A stretch of 64,000 nt of DNA. It comes from Halomonas ventosae. Lineage in GTDB: Bacteria; Pseudomonadota; Gammaproteobacteria; Pseudomonadales; Halomonadaceae. Numbering within the stretch: the stretch's first letter is position 1; every line of letters begins with the position of its first letter. Location of the stretch: positions 62,001 to 126,000 of the forward strand of contig NZ_SNZJ01000006.1 of NCBI RefSeq assembly GCF_004363555.1. The letters run 5' to 3'. This document shows positions 8,845 through 19,693 of this stretch, piece after piece. The translations under genes and the position numbers were made by a program. The notes under the pieces are model-generated. The model did not search any database. It was not told the origin of the DNA and saw only the letters and a program-made list of their open reading frames with translations.

Positions 8845-10005
8845 CTAACGCGGCAGCAGGCGGCGGTGGGCATGAATGGCCATGAGAATACCGAAACCCG
8901 CCATCAAGGTCACGCTGGAGGTCCCCCCGTAGCTGACCAGCGGAAGCGGCACGCCGACCACCGGCAGGATGCCGCTGACCATGCCCACGTTGACGAAGAC
9001 ATAGATGAAGAAGGTCAGGATGATGCTGCCCGCCACCAGGCGCCCGAAGGTCTCCTGGGCGGCGCCGGCGAGCCAGAGTCCGCGCCCCACGATCAGCAGG
9101 TAGAGCAGCAGGAAGGCCAGCATCCCCACCAGCCCGAACTCCTCGCCGAGCACCGCGACGATGAAGTCGGTATGGCGCTCGGGCAGGAACTCCAGCTGCG
9201 ACTGGGTGCCCTGCAGCCAGCCCTTGCCCCAGAAGCCTCCACTGCCGATGGCGGTGGTCGACTGGATGATGTTCCAGCCCGCGCCCAGCGGATCGCTCTC
9301 GGGGTCGAGGAAGGTCAGGACCCGCTGGCGCTGGTAGTTGTGCATGTTCATCCACAGCAGCGGCAGCGCGGCCGCCGCCAGCGCGCCGAAGAACAGGATG
9401 AAGCGCCAGGAGAGGCCCGCCAGCAGGATCACGAAGACCCCGGCGATGGTGACCAGTAGCGAGGTGCCAAGGTCGGGCTGCTTGGCGATCAGCACCACCG
9501 GCAGGCCGATGATCGCCGCACAGACCAGCAGGTCGCGCCAGCGCGGTGGCAGCGGCTGGCGGCTCAGCCAGGCGGCGACCATCATCGGCATGGCCAGCTT
9601 CATCAGCTCCGAGGGCTGGAAGCGGATCACCCCGGGAATCACCAGCCAGCGCTGGGCGCCCATGCCCATGTCGCCGATCAGCTCCACGGCCACCAGCATC
9701 AGCACGCCGGCCACGTAGACCGGTGGCGTCCAGCGCAGCAGGGTCGTCGGCGAGAGCTGGGCGAGCCCGGCCATCACCACCAGGGCCACGCCGAAGCGGA
9801 TGGCCTGGGCGTTCACCACTGCCATGCGCTGGCCGCTGGCACTGTAGAGCACCACCAGCCCGGCCAGCATCAGCACCAGCAGCATGCCGAGCAGCCAGGG
9901 GTCCAGATGGATCCGCTCCCACAGGCTGCGCCGCCGGGCGATACCGCTCAGCGAGGGCTTCACGGGATGGGCCCGCAGGCCACGGGTCAGCTCGCTCCAG
10001 CTCAT
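8845..10005 (-). CDS. rodA: Peptidoglycan glycosyltransferase RodA (SEDS)
   Basis: 386 aa, about 10 membrane helices. It polymerises glycan strands of the elongasome with PBP2. The SEDS signature is present (FLPERHTDFIVAVLGEEFGLVG; SYGGTSSVTLMAGFGILMAIH near the C terminus). It starts 2 nt after the mrdA stop, so the two partners should be made together. Confidence 0.97.
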   Translation of the reverse strand: MSWSELTRGLRAHPVKPSLSGIARRRSLWERIHLDPWLLGMLLVLMLAGLVVLYSASGQRMAVVNAQAIRFGVALVVMAGLAQLSPTTLLRWTPPVYVAGVLMLVAVELIGDMGMGAQRWLVIPGVIRFQPSELMKLAMPMMVAAWLSRQPLPPRWRDLLVCAAIIGLPVVLIAKQPDLGTSLLVTIAGVFVILLAGLSWRFILFFGALAAAALPLLWMNMHNYQRQRVLTFLDPESDPLGAGWNIIQSTTAIGSGGFWGKGWLQGTQSQLEFLPERHTDFIVAVLGEEFGLVGMLAFLLLYLLIVGRGLWLAGAAQETFGRLVAGSIILTFFIYVFVNVGMVSGILPVVGVPLPLVSYGGTSSVTLMAGFGILMAIHAHRRLLPR

Positions 10006-10007
10006 CG

Positions 10008-11915
10008 TCAGTTCCCCGCCACCCGGTCGTCCTCGCGTTCGAGCACCTCGCGGACCTCCTCGGTATCCGGGGCCTCGTCCTCGAGCAGCCAGGCATCGGT
10101 CATCGCCTTGGCCAGGTGGGCGGCGTGGGTGCTGCCTCCGCCAGCATTCTCGACGATCACCGCCACGGCAATCTGGGGATCCTCCACCGGGGCGAAGGCC
10201 ATGAACAGCGCATGGTCGCGCAGCCGTTCCTTGAGCTCGTCGGCGTTGTACTTCTGGTCCTGGCCCAGGGAGAAGACCTGGGCGGTACCGGACTTGCCGG
10301 CCATGCGGTACTCCAGGTCCTTGCCGATGCGCCGCGCGGTCCCCTCATGGCCCGAGACCACCTTCTCCATGCCGGAGAAGACCCGGTCCCACCACCCCTC
10401 GTTGTCGAGCGTGATATCGGACGGAGTATCCGGCAGCTCGACGGGCACCGCCTCGTCACCGACCCGCTGGGCCAGGCGCGGCTTGACCCACTGGCCGCGG
10501 TTGGCCAGCACCGCCGTGGCGGTGGCCAGCTGCAGTGGGGTGAGCTGCCAGTAGCCCTGGCCGATGCCCACCGAGAGGGTCTCGCCGGGGTACCAGGGCT
10601 GGTTGAAGCGCCCGCGCTTCCAGTCCCGAGAGGGCATCAGCGCATCGCTCTCGCCCTGGACGTCATGGGCGACCCGCTGGCCGAAGCCGAAGGCCGACAT
10701 GTTCTCGTGGATGCGATCGATGCCCAGGTCATGGGCCAGGGAATAGAAATAGGTGTTATTGGAGACGGCGATGGCACGCTCCAGATCGACACGACCATGC
10801 CCCCAGCGCAGCCAGTTGCGGTAGCGCCGGGAGTCGTTGGGCAGCTGGTAGTAGCCGGGGTCGCGGATGGTGGTGTCGGGGGTGATCTTGCCCTCGGCCA
10901 GCCCCGCCAGGGCCAGGAAGGGCTTGATGGTAGAGCCCGGCGGATAGTGCCCGCGGATCGCCCGGTTGTAGAGCGGCAGGTCCAGGTCCTCCTGGAGGGC
11001 CCGGTAGGAGGCGACGTCAATGCCGGTGACGAACTGGTTGCTGTCGAAGCCCGGCACCGACGCCAGGGCGAGGATCTCGCCGCTCGGCGGGGCGATCGCC
11101 ACGATGGAGCCGCGACGGCCGTCGAGCAGCTCCACGGCGAGCTTCTGTAGCTCGCTGTCCAGCGTCAGGGTCAGGTCCTTGCCCGGGACCGGGTCGGTGT
11201 GACCGAGCTCGCGCAGCACTCGGCCGCGGGCATTGGTCTCCACCTTGCGCAGCCCCGCCTGGCCGTGCAGTTCGTCCTCGTAGAATCGCTCCACCCCTGT
11301 CTTGCCGATGAAGTGGGTGCCGGCATAGTTGCCCGAATCCAGGCCCGCGAGTTCCTCGGCGTTGATCCGCCCCACATAGCCCAGCGCGTGCACCATGGTC
11401 TCGGCATCGGGATAGTAGCGCAGCAGCTGGGCCTGGACCTCGACGCCGGGCAGGCGATGGCGATTGACCGCGAGCCGGGCGATCTGCTCCTCCTCGAGGT
11501 CGCTCATCAGCAATGCCGGCTGGAAGGGACGCTGGCGCTGGCGGGACCGCACCCGGAAGGCCTCGACTTCCTCCTCGGGAATCTCCAGCAGATCGACCAG
11601 CAGCGACAGGGTGGCATCGAGGTCCTCGACCCGCTCGCGGACCAGGGTGAGATTGTAGGTAGGACGGTTCTCGGCCAGCAGCACGCCGTTGCGATCGTAG
11701 ATCAGGCCGCGCGTGGGCGGCAGCGGCTCGACCCGCACCCGGTTCTTCTCGGAGCGGGTGCTGTAGACCTCGTGCTGCACCACCTGCAGGTAGAACAGCC
11801 GCCCGCCCAGGAGCCCGGTCAGGCACACCACCACCAGCACGGCCAGCAGCGAGCGCATGCGGAAGACACGCAGCTCCTGTTCCGGGTTCTTCAGGGTTTC
11901 GCGGCGCCGACGCAT
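10008..11915 (-). CDS. mrdA: Penicillin-binding protein 2 (elongasome transpeptidase)
   Basis: 635 aa class B PBP. One N-terminal membrane helix (~24-44), then a pedestal domain, then the transpeptidase domain with SxxK (YPPGSTIKPF), SxN (SNNTYF) and KSGT (GKSGTAQVFS). Partner of RodA immediately downstream. Confidence 0.97.
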   Translation of the reverse strand: MRRRRETLKNPEQELRVFRMRSLLAVLVVVCLTGLLGGRLFYLQVVQHEVYSTRSEKNRVRVEPLPPTRGLIYDRNGVLLAENRPTYNLTLVRERVEDLDATLSLLVDLLEIPEEEVEAFRVRSRQRQRPFQPALLMSDLEEEQIARLAVNRHRLPGVEVQAQLLRYYPDAETMVHALGYVGRINAEELAGLDSGNYAGTHFIGKTGVERFYEDELHGQAGLRKVETNARGRVLRELGHTDPVPGKDLTLTLDSELQKLAVELLDGRRGSIVAIAPPSGEILALASVPGFDSNQFVTGIDVASYRALQEDLDLPLYNRAIRGHYPPGSTIKPFLALAGLAEGKITPDTTIRDPGYYQLPNDSRRYRNWLRWGHGRVDLERAIAVSNNTYFYSLAHDLGIDRIHENMSAFGFGQRVAHDVQGESDALMPSRDWKRGRFNQPWYPGETLSVGIGQGYWQLTPLQLATATAVLANRGQWVKPRLAQRVGDEAVPVELPDTPSDITLDNEGWWDRVFSGMEKVVSGHEGTARRIGKDLEYRMAGKSGTAQVFSLGQDQKYNADELKERLRDHALFMAFAPVEDPQIAVAVIVENAGGGSTHAAHLAKAMTDAWLLEDEAPDTEEVREVLEREDDRVAGN

Positions 11916-11944
11916 GCTCGGTGATGACCTCGGTATGATGGAGC

Positions 11945-11991
11945 AGAAGAGCCTTCAGCGGCCCTGAAAAGAAGAGCCTTCAGCGGCCCTG
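11945..11991. repeat. Direct repeat of 22 bp, period 25
   Basis: Two identical 22-bp copies (11945-11966 and 11970-11991) separated by AAA, in the 118-bp gap between rlmH and mrdA. A weaker third match (AAGGGCCTTGAGCG) follows. No hairpin or known operator recognised. Confidence 0.8.
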
Positions 11992-12033
11992 CACGGAAAG
12001 GGCCTTGAGCGCTGCCAGAGCGGAAAACGAACT

Positions 12034-12501
12034 TCAGCGATGATAGGGATGGCCGACCAGCAGGGTCCAGGCGCGGTAGAGCTGCTCGGCCAGCAGGATG
12101 CGCACCAGCGGATGGGGCAGTGTCAGCGGCGACAGCGACCAGTGCTGGTCGGCACTCGCCGAGAGCGACGGCTCCAGCCCATCCGGCCCGCCTACCAGCA
12201 GCACCACGTCACGCCCCTCGAGGCGCCAGGCGTCGGCCTCCCGGGCCAGTTGCTCGGTGCTCCAGGCCTTGCCCCCGACCTCCAGGGCGACCAGGTGCTC
12301 CCCGCCCTTGAGGCGCCCCCGGATGCGCTCGGCCTCCAGGGCCATGGCCCGGGTCACATCGGCATTCTTGCCGCGCTGCCCCGGCACGATCTCCTCCACC
12401 TCCAGGGCGAAGTCCCTGGGCAGGCGCTTGCGATACTCCTCGACACCCCGCGACACCCAGTCGGGCATGCGCGTGCCCACCGCCAGCAGGCGGAGCCTCA
12501 T
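12034..12501 (-). CDS. rlmH: 23S rRNA (pseudouridine1915-N3)-methyltransferase
   Basis: 155 aa SPOUT methyltransferase. LLVGGPDGL and the C-terminal knot [20 protein letters not shown] followed by GHPYHR are diagnostic. Start overlaps the rsfS stop (ATGA), the usual pair. Confidence 0.98.
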   Translation of the reverse strand: MRLRLLAVGTRMPDWVSRGVEEYRKRLPRDFALEVEEIVPGQRGKNADVTRAMALEAERIRGRLKGGEHLVALEVGGKAWSTEQLAREADAWRLEGRDVVLLVGGPDGLEPSLSASADQHWSLSPLTLPHPLVRILLAEQLYRAWTLLVGHPYHR

Positions 12502-12866
12502 GAACCCGGCACCCCTTCCTCGAGACGGGCTTCCGTATCGCTTGGCAGGTCGGCCCAGAGCCGCTCCAGGTCATAGAGCTGCCGGGTCTCGGGCAGCATC
12601 ACGTGCACCACCAGGTTACCCAGGTCGACCAGCACCCAGTCGGCGCCGTTCTCTCCCTCGATACCCAGCGGCGGAATGCCCTGCTCCTTGGCGGCCTGGA
12701 CCACATTGTCGGCGAGCGCCGCCACATGGCGACTGGAGGTACCACTGGCCACCACCATCAGGTCGGTCACGCTGGTCAGCCGTGAGACATCCAGGACCGC
12801 AATGTCCTGAGCCTTGAGGTCCTCCAGTGCGTCGATCACCAGAGTCTTGAGTGCGTCGATATGCAT
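12498..12866 (-). CDS. rsfS: Ribosomal silencing factor RsfS
   Basis: 122 aa. It binds uL14 and blocks subunit joining in starvation. Family features: [28 protein letters not shown] and [29 protein letters not shown]. Coupled to rlmH. Confidence 0.97.
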   Translation of the reverse strand: MHIDALKTLVIDALEDLKAQDIAVLDVSRLTSVTDLMVVASGTSSRHVAALADNVVQAAKEQGIPPLGIEGENGADWVLVDLGNLVVHVMLPETRQLYDLERLWADLPSDTEARLEEGVPGS

Positions 12867-12867
12867 A

Positions 12868-12910
12868 GCCCTTCGTGTCAGCCCCTTCGTGTCAGCCCTT
12901 CGTCAGCGGG
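12868..12910. repeat. Short repeat CCCTTCGTGTCAGC (2 copies plus a partial)
   Basis: Two near-tandem copies of a ~14-bp unit and a shortened third copy (CCCTTCGTCAGC), immediately upstream of rsfS in the 91-bp gap to nadD. Function unknown. Confidence 0.6.
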
Positions 12911-12957
12911 AAATCCTCACACCCATTGTACCGGCTCGACGCCCTCGTGGGCAGCAT

Positions 12958-13646
12958 TCAGCCATGCCGATAGAGTCCCCGCGACAGCAGTTGCGCCTCC
13001 ACGGCCTCCGGCAGCAGGTAGCGTACGCTGCGGCCCGATGCCAGGCGCCGACGCACCTCGGTGGCGGAGATCGCCATGCGCGATGGCAGCCGAAGGCGCA
13101 GCAGCCGCCCGGCGGGACGGGCCATCAGCGCCTCGCTCTCCTCGACCTCGCGCCCCGCCAGCAGATCGACCAGCGCCTCGGGCAGCGCCGCCTGGTGGTC
13201 CGGTCGATCGATCACCACCACGTGGGCCAGCGTGAAGAGTCGCTCCGGCTCGTGCCAGTCGGCCAGCCGCAGGAAGGCATCGTGGCCCAGCGCCATCACC
13301 AGGCGTGCCTCATCGCCCAGTTCACGGCGCAACGAGGCCAGGGTGTCGGCACTGTACGAGGGACCCTCACGCTCGAGCTCGCGGGGATCGGCGACCAGGC
13401 CCGGCGTGTCGCCGATCCCCAGCCGCAGGAGGGCAAGGCGGTCGGCGGCCGAGATCCGGGGCTCGCCACGCAGCGGCGGCATGGCGGCGGGCACCATATG
13501 CACCCGGTCCAGGGCCAGCGCCTCGCGAAGCTCCACGGCACTGCGCAGGTGGCCCAGATGCACCGGATCGAAGGTACCGCCGAGCATGGCAACCCGGGGC
13601 GGTCTCGGCGGGTCGCGGTCGGCCCTGACGGGCAGGCCAGTCTGGC

Positions 13647-13650
<4 letters not shown>
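12958..13650 (-). CDS. nadD: Nicotinate-nucleotide adenylyltransferase
   Basis: 230 aa. Makes deamido-NAD from NaMN and ATP. The nucleotidyltransferase motif [13 protein letters not shown] and the [10 protein letters not shown] motif are present. Overlaps the proA stop by 4 bp. Confidence 0.97.
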
Positions 13651-14954
<1,304 letters not shown>

Positions 14955-15051
14955 GCCGTTGCGTGTCTCCTGGGGCCGGCGACGCCGCGACAAGGGCGCT
15001 GCCGGCGTTATACTGTGCCGTAAACCGGGAAGGGAATCATACTAAGCCACC

Positions 15052-15921
15052 ATGCAGACCAAGTACAAAGTCGGACTGCTGCGCGGCAACCTGCTGGTCG
15101 CGGCGCTGCTGCTGGCGCTGCTGGCCCTCGTCACGACGACCCTGACCGAGGCCCTGCTGCTGTGGCTGGCCGCGACCTGGCTGGCCGTCACGGCGCTGCT
15201 GCTCGCCTTCAACCATCGCCGTCCCGCCACGGTACCCTGGCAGCTGCTGCCCGGCCTGCTGCTCGCCGCCCTGCTGTGGGTGGATCCCGAGCGGCACGTC
15301 ACCTGGCTGTGGGCCTGGGCGGTGCTGCTGATGCTGCCCCAGCCCCGCTGGATCCTGCTGCTCGAGGCCCTGCTGGCCCTGGCCACCTGGTGGCCACTGC
15401 GCGAGCTGCTGGGTCTCGAGCAGTGGGCCCTGGCCGGCCTGCTGCTCGCCGCCCTGATGCTGCTGGGCCTCTCACGGGCCCTCGACCTACGCGCGCTGCG
15501 CCAGCGCACCCTGCGCCGGGCCCGGCTGGTGCCCGGCCTGCCGCTCTGGCCCGGCGCCAGGCTGGGCCAGGACCTCGCCCTCGAGCGGGGCCGCAGCCGT
15601 CGCGAGGGGGTGCATGCCGAACTGCTGCTGCTGCACGCCCCACGCCACCGCTGCTGGTCCCTGGCCCACCGGCTCTGCCGGCTGACCCACAGCTTCGAGC
15701 CCTGCTACCGCCTCGACCCGCGAACCCTGGCGGTGATCCTGACCAGCCGCAACCGCCGCGAGGCCGGGGAGCGCCGCGAGGCACTGTGGCGCCATCTCGA
15801 CACGCGGGGCCCGGCCCGGGTGATCCCCCTGCACGAGCTGGCATCCCTGGCAGATGAACAGCAGGCGCTGGCGCGACAGGTGGCAGGGCTTCAGGTCACC
15901 GGAGAAGCCACCGATGCCTGA
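15052..15921 (+). CDS. Membrane protein with an eroded GGDEF-like C-terminal domain
   Basis: 289 aa, about 4-5 membrane helices to ~residue 145, then a basic linker (ALRQRTLRRARL) and a soluble domain. LALERGRSRREGVHAELLLLHAP and YRLDPRTLAVILTSRN follow the alpha/beta pattern of diguanylate cyclase domains, but no GGDEF signature is present. A -10-like TATACT lies at 15009. Overlaps the next gene by 8 bp, which encodes a similar architecture. The domain assignment is by pattern only. Confidence 0.5.
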   Translation: MQTKYKVGLLRGNLLVAALLLALLALVTTTLTEALLLWLAATWLAVTALLLAFNHRRPATVPWQLLPGLLLAALLWVDPERHVTWLWAWAVLLMLPQPRWILLLEALLALATWWPLRELLGLEQWALAGLLLAALMLLGLSRALDLRALRQRTLRRARLVPGLPLWPGARLGQDLALERGRSRREGVHAELLLLHAPRHRCWSLAHRLCRLTHSFEPCYRLDPRTLAVILTSRNRREAGERREALWRHLDTRGPARVIPLHELASLADEQQALARQVAGLQVTGEATDA

Positions 15922-16849
15922 ACGCCGGTTCCGCTTCCTGCGGCTGTTCGCGGCCTGGTACGCCAGCGGCGCGCTGCTGCTGCTGGGCATGGCCCTGTGG
16001 CTCTACCTGATGGGCGAGTACGAGCGCCTTCCCCTCCCTGCCGCCCTCTCCCTGCTGATGCTGGTGGCCACCCTGCTGAGCGTGACGCGTGAGGATCACT
16101 CGCGGCTGGCCGCCTACCTGGTGCTGATCTGCGGTTACCTGCTGATTGCCGTGGAACTGCCCCGGCAGTCGGGGCTGCCGTCGCTCTGGGTGGGAGTGCC
16201 GCCGGTCCTCACCCTGCTGCTGCTGCCGCTGGGCCCGGCCATGCTGCTCAACGTGGCGCTGACGCCGGTCTGGCTGGCCCTGCTCGGCAATGGCGAGCTC
16301 GACCGGAACATGCTGCTGGGCTACCTGACGCTGGTGGTGGTGGCGGCCCTGGTCCCCTGGGAACAGGTCCGCCAGCATGCCCTGCTGCGGGCCACCGACC
16401 CTAGCGATCCCGATTGCCCGGCGGTGGGACGCGAGACCCTGCACGAGCGGCTGGCCAGCGAGGCCGAACGCGCCGCGCTGCTCGGCCAGCCGCTGGCCGT
16501 GCTGCTGGTCCACCTGCCCCAGCTGGAGATGGCGGAGGAGCAGTTCGGCCCGCGGGCGCGACAGGCCCTGCTGGACGGGCTCTGCCAGGCCGTCGCCAGC
16601 CGCTGCCGCGACCAGGATATCCTGGGCCGTGAGGGCCCGGCGGATTTCTGGCTGGTGTTGCCGGACACCACCGAGAGCGGCGCCCTGCTGGTGCAGCAGC
16701 GGCTCGGCCAGGCCCTCGAGCAGACCACCCTGATGGAGACCGGCCCGCTGGAGGCGCGGCTGCGCCTCTGCCGGCCGCGCCCGGGAGAGTCCCGGCAACG
16801 ATTCGAGCAACGCCTGCAGGCCGTCGGCCAGTCGCTGGCCGATGGCTGA
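15914..16849 (+). CDS. Membrane protein with a degenerate GGDEF domain
   Basis: 311 aa from the ATG at 15914. Five to six helices to ~residue 155, then VGRETLHERLASEAERAALLGQPLAVLLVHL and GREGPADFWLVLPDTTESGALLVQQRL. This matches the GGDEF fold, with GPADF at the signature position, so cyclase activity is unlikely. Neither this protein nor its upstream partner keeps the catalytic residues. A c-di-GMP-independent sensor or scaffold role is a guess. Confidence 0.55.
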   Translation: MPERRFRFLRLFAAWYASGALLLLGMALWLYLMGEYERLPLPAALSLLMLVATLLSVTREDHSRLAAYLVLICGYLLIAVELPRQSGLPSLWVGVPPVLTLLLLPLGPAMLLNVALTPVWLALLGNGELDRNMLLGYLTLVVVAALVPWEQVRQHALLRATDPSDPDCPAVGRETLHERLASEAERAALLGQPLAVLLVHLPQLEMAEEQFGPRARQALLDGLCQAVASRCRDQDILGREGPADFWLVLPDTTESGALLVQQRLGQALEQTTLMETGPLEARLRLCRPRPGESRQRFEQRLQAVGQSLADG

Positions 16850-16891
16850 GCCTCGGCACCACGAGCGCACGGCACGGCAACGGAGCCCCTC

Positions 16892-18295
16892 TTGAGCATC
16901 GCCGACACCCTCTTCCAGCTGGCGCCATCTCCGGGGCTGCTGCTGCTGATCATCGCCGTCATCGCCCTGGTGGAATCCCTGGCGCTGGTGGGACTACTGG
17001 TGCCGGGGGTGGTCCTGATGACCGCCGCGACCTCGCTGGCCGGCCACCAGGACCTGGCCGTGGGGCCGGTGCTCGGTGCCGCCTTCCTCGGCGCGGTGGC
17101 CGGCGACGGCCTCAGCTTCCTGCTCGGCTACACCCAGCGCGAGCGGGTGACCACCCTGTGGCCGCTGTCGCGACATCCCGAATGGCTCGCGCGGGGCGCC
17201 CGCTTCTTCCAGCGTCACGGCCCGCTGTCGGTCTTCCTGGGCCGCTTCGTGGGGCCGGTGAGACCCGTGGTGCCGCTGATCGCCGGCATGCTGAGGATGT
17301 CGCCCCGCACCTTCACCTGGGCCAACCTGGGCTCGGCACTGCTCTGGGCACCGGCCTACGTGCTGCCGGGCTTCCTGCTGGGGCGCACCTGGCAGCAGCT
17401 GCTGGACCTGCCGGAGGGCCTCAAGCCCTGGCTGGTCGCCCTGGGCGTGCTGGTCGTCATTCTCGCCGTGGCGTTCTCGTGGTGCCGCCACCTGGTGACC
17501 CGCGACGGGCTGGCCTACCGCGGCCTCGCCTGGCTGTCGCGGCGCACTCCCCTGGGACGGCGACTGTGGCGACTGCTCGCCCCGTCTCACGAGGAGGAGC
17601 CGCCCCTGGCCTCCTGGCTGCTGCTGATCCTCTCCCTGGCGGCCCTCTCGGCCTGGACCCTGGTTGTGATCCACCACCAGGGCCCGTTGGCCATGGACCT
17701 GCGTCTCGCGGGACCGCTGGAGCGCCTCGCGCTGCCTGGCCTGGACGCCTTCGGGGAGCTGATGGCCAGGGCCGGCGACCTGCTAGGCGTGCTCGCCCTG
17801 ACCTTGCCCTGGGCAGCCTGGCTGCTGTGGCGCCGCCACCGGGCGGCCTTCTGGCACATCGCTGGCGGGCTTGCCGGCATCGCGCTGCTCAACACCCTGC
17901 TCAAGGCGACCATCGGCCGGGCGCGGCCGGACACGCCCGCCTACCTGGCCGACTCGCTCTCCTACCCGAGCTCCCACACCTCCACCGCCGTGGTGCTGTT
18001 CGGCATGGCCGCGGCCTTTGCCAGCCGGGAGCTGCCCCACGGCAGGCGCTTCCTGGCCTACTGGGCCGCCATTGCCATGATCCTGCCGATGGCCCTGTCA
18101 CGCCTGCTGGTCGGGGTGCACTGGCTCAGCGACCTGATCGGCGGCGCCCTGCTCGGCCTGGTGGTCTGTGCCCTGGTGCAGTTGGCCTGGCAGCGACATC
18201 CGCGCCCGCGCCTCGGACCCTGTCCCTGGCACCTGCTGGGCGTGGCCTCGCTGGTGCTGGTCGCGGCCCGCATCGCCTGGCTGCCGCCGGTATAG
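16892..18295 (+). CDS. DedA-PAP2 fusion membrane protein
   Basis: 467 aa from a TTG start with GGAG 7 nt upstream; no nearby ATG. Residues ~1-190 are a DedA/SNARE-associated domain (FFQRHGPLSVFLGRFVGPVRP). Residues ~280-440 are a PAP2 phosphatase with all three motifs: KATIGRARPD, YPSSHTS and SRLLVGVHWLSDLIGG. Likely acts on lipid phosphates such as undecaprenyl-PP or phosphatidylglycerol-P together with lipid flipping. Its TAG stop coincides with the end of the element at 18293. Confidence 0.88.
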   Translation: MSIADTLFQLAPSPGLLLLIIAVIALVESLALVGLLVPGVVLMTAATSLAGHQDLAVGPVLGAAFLGAVAGDGLSFLLGYTQRERVTTLWPLSRHPEWLARGARFFQRHGPLSVFLGRFVGPVRPVVPLIAGMLRMSPRTFTWANLGSALLWAPAYVLPGFLLGRTWQQLLDLPEGLKPWLVALGVLVVILAVAFSWCRHLVTRDGLAYRGLAWLSRRTPLGRRLWRLLAPSHEEEPPLASWLLLILSLAALSAWTLVVIHHQGPLAMDLRLAGPLERLALPGLDAFGELMARAGDLLGVLALTLPWAAWLLWRRHRAAFWHIAGGLAGIALLNTLLKATIGRARPDTPAYLADSLSYPSSHTSTAVVLFGMAAAFASRELPHGRRFLAYWAAIAMILPMALSRLLVGVHWLSDLIGGALLGLVVCALVQLAWQRHPRPRLGPCPWHLLGVASLVLVAARIAWLPPV

Positions 18296-18458
18296 GAGCC
18301 TGTCGGACTTAACCCTAATCTACTGCGAAATCCGGTTTTTCGGCCAATTTCATTCGATCTGTTTCGTTAAAGAGCACGCTATTCGCCTCAACAGATCGAT
18401 AAACTTGTCTCGAAACCCGAATCTCTCGCTACGATTGGTCAAGCCCGACAGGCTCCTA
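18293..18458. mobile_element. 166-bp MITE-like element with 18-bp terminal inverted repeats
   Basis: TAGGAGCCTGTCGGACTT at 18293-18310 is matched by its inverse at 18441-18458 with one mismatch. The interior is AT-richer than the surroundings and has no open frame. If the element proper starts at GGAGCC it is flanked by TA on both sides, which could be a TA target duplication. The TGTCGGACTT terminus is of a kind seen in transposase-bearing IS elements, but the parent is not in this window. Both flanking convergent genes take their TAG stops at its ends. Confidence 0.65.
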
Positions 18459-19079
18459 GCCCAGGGCCAGCCAGAGCCCCACGCCGACCATCAGGCTCCC
18501 GGCGACGCGATTGAGCAGCCGCACATTGCCGCTCTCGCCGAGCAGCCGGCGCAGGGTGCGCCCGCCGGTGGCATAGAGCAGCAGGCAGAGGAACTCGATG
18601 GAGAGGATCACCGCGATCAGCGCCAGCAGCTGGCCGACCAGCGGGCGCGAGGCATCCAGGAAGGGCGGCAGCAGAGCCATGAAGAAGGCCCAGCCCTTGG
18701 GGTTGGCCACCGCGGTGACCAGCCCCTGCAGGGCCAGCTGGCCCCGGGCGGCGGGCGGGCCCGCCTCCAGGGTCTGGGGGATCGCCATGCGTCCCCGGGA
18801 ACGCCACATCATCACCCCCAGATAGCCGAGGTAGGCACCGCCCAGCCACTTGAACAGCGCGAAGAGCTCGGGCTGGCGAAGCATCAGGGCTGCCACCCCG
18901 GCACCGGCGGCGAAGGCCACCAGGCCCACGCCCACCAGCTCGCCGACCATCATCCACAGGGTGCGCCTCACGCCCTGGGTCATGCCCAGCACCATGGCCA
19001 GGGTCATGCACATGCCGGGGGTGAGCGAGACCAGCAGGAAGGTCGGCACGAAGACCGTCAGCACCGACAGCGGGATCAT
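18456..19079 (-). CDS. LysE/RhtB-family amino acid exporter
   Basis: 207 aa, 6 helices. Typical N-terminal [24 protein letters not shown] and the mid-protein [16 protein letters not shown]. Substrate not predictable. Overlaps the ubiX stop (ATGA). Its stop codon lies in the terminal repeat of the MITE-like element, so the original C terminus may have been slightly different. Confidence 0.9.
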   Translation of the reverse strand: MIPLSVLTVFVPTFLLVSLTPGMCMTLAMVLGMTQGVRRTLWMMVGELVGVGLVAFAAGAGVAALMLRQPELFALFKWLGGAYLGYLGVMMWRSRGRMAIPQTLEAGPPAARGQLALQGLVTAVANPKGWAFFMALLPPFLDASRPLVGQLLALIAVILSIEFLCLLLYATGGRTLRRLLGESGNVRLLNRVAGSLMVGVGLWLALG

Positions 19080-19693
19080 GCCTCGCCCCAGCGGGGCATC
19101 AGGCGATGCGCGACCCCCAGCTGGTTGAGGATCCGCGCCACAATGAAGTCGACCAGGTCGTCCACCGACGTCGGCTGGTGGTAGAAGCCCGGCGCGGCGG
19201 GCAGGATCACCGCCCCCATGCGGGTCAGGGCGAGCATGTGCTCCAGGTGAATGGCCGAGAAAGGGGTCTCGCGAGGCACCAGGATCAGCTTGCGTCGCTC
19301 CTTGAGCGCCACGTCGGCGGCGCGCTCGATCAGGTTGTTGCTGGCCCCGGTGGCGACCGCCGAGAGGGTCCCGGTACTGCAGGGGCAGATCACCATGGCC
19401 GAGGGCGCCCCGGACCCCGAGGCGACCGGCGCCATCCAGTCCTCGCGGGCGAAGCAGCGGATCTGGCCGGGCGCCGCCCCGCTGCGCTCGGTGAGGACCT
19501 CGGCCAGCCGGGCCGGGCGCGCCGGCAGTTCGCGGTCGGTCTCGGTGGCGATCACCAGGTGGGCCGCCTTGGAGATCATCACCCAGACCTGATGGTCGGC
19601 CGCCACCAGCGCCTCGATCAGCCGCAGCCCGTACTGCGCCCCGGAGGCGCCGGTCAGGGCCACCGTGACGGGGTCACGCAGTTCAGTCGGCAT
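19076..19693 (-). CDS. ubiX: Flavin prenyltransferase UbiX
   Basis: 205 aa. Makes prenylated FMN for Ubi[51 protein letters not shown] and [12 protein letters not shown] are diagnostic. Its start lies 11 bp inside mpl. Confidence 0.96.
   Translation of the reverse strand: MPTELRDPVTVALTGASGAQYGLRLIEALVAADHQVWVMISKAAHLVIATETDRELPARPARLAEVLTERSGAAPGQIRCFAREDWMAPVASGSGAPSAMVICPCSTGTLSAVATGASNNLIERAADVALKERRKLILVPRETPFSAIHLEHMLALTRMGAVILPAAPGFYHQPTSVDDLVDFIVARILNQLGVAHRLMPRWGEA

Noticed and set aside
8866..9459. Plus-strand frame opposite rodA
   Set aside because: Polar, repetitive translation typical of a shadow frame.
16892..18295. Two separate genes (DedA and PAP2)
   Set aside because: The frame is continuous, with no internal ribosome-binding site and start near the domain junction.
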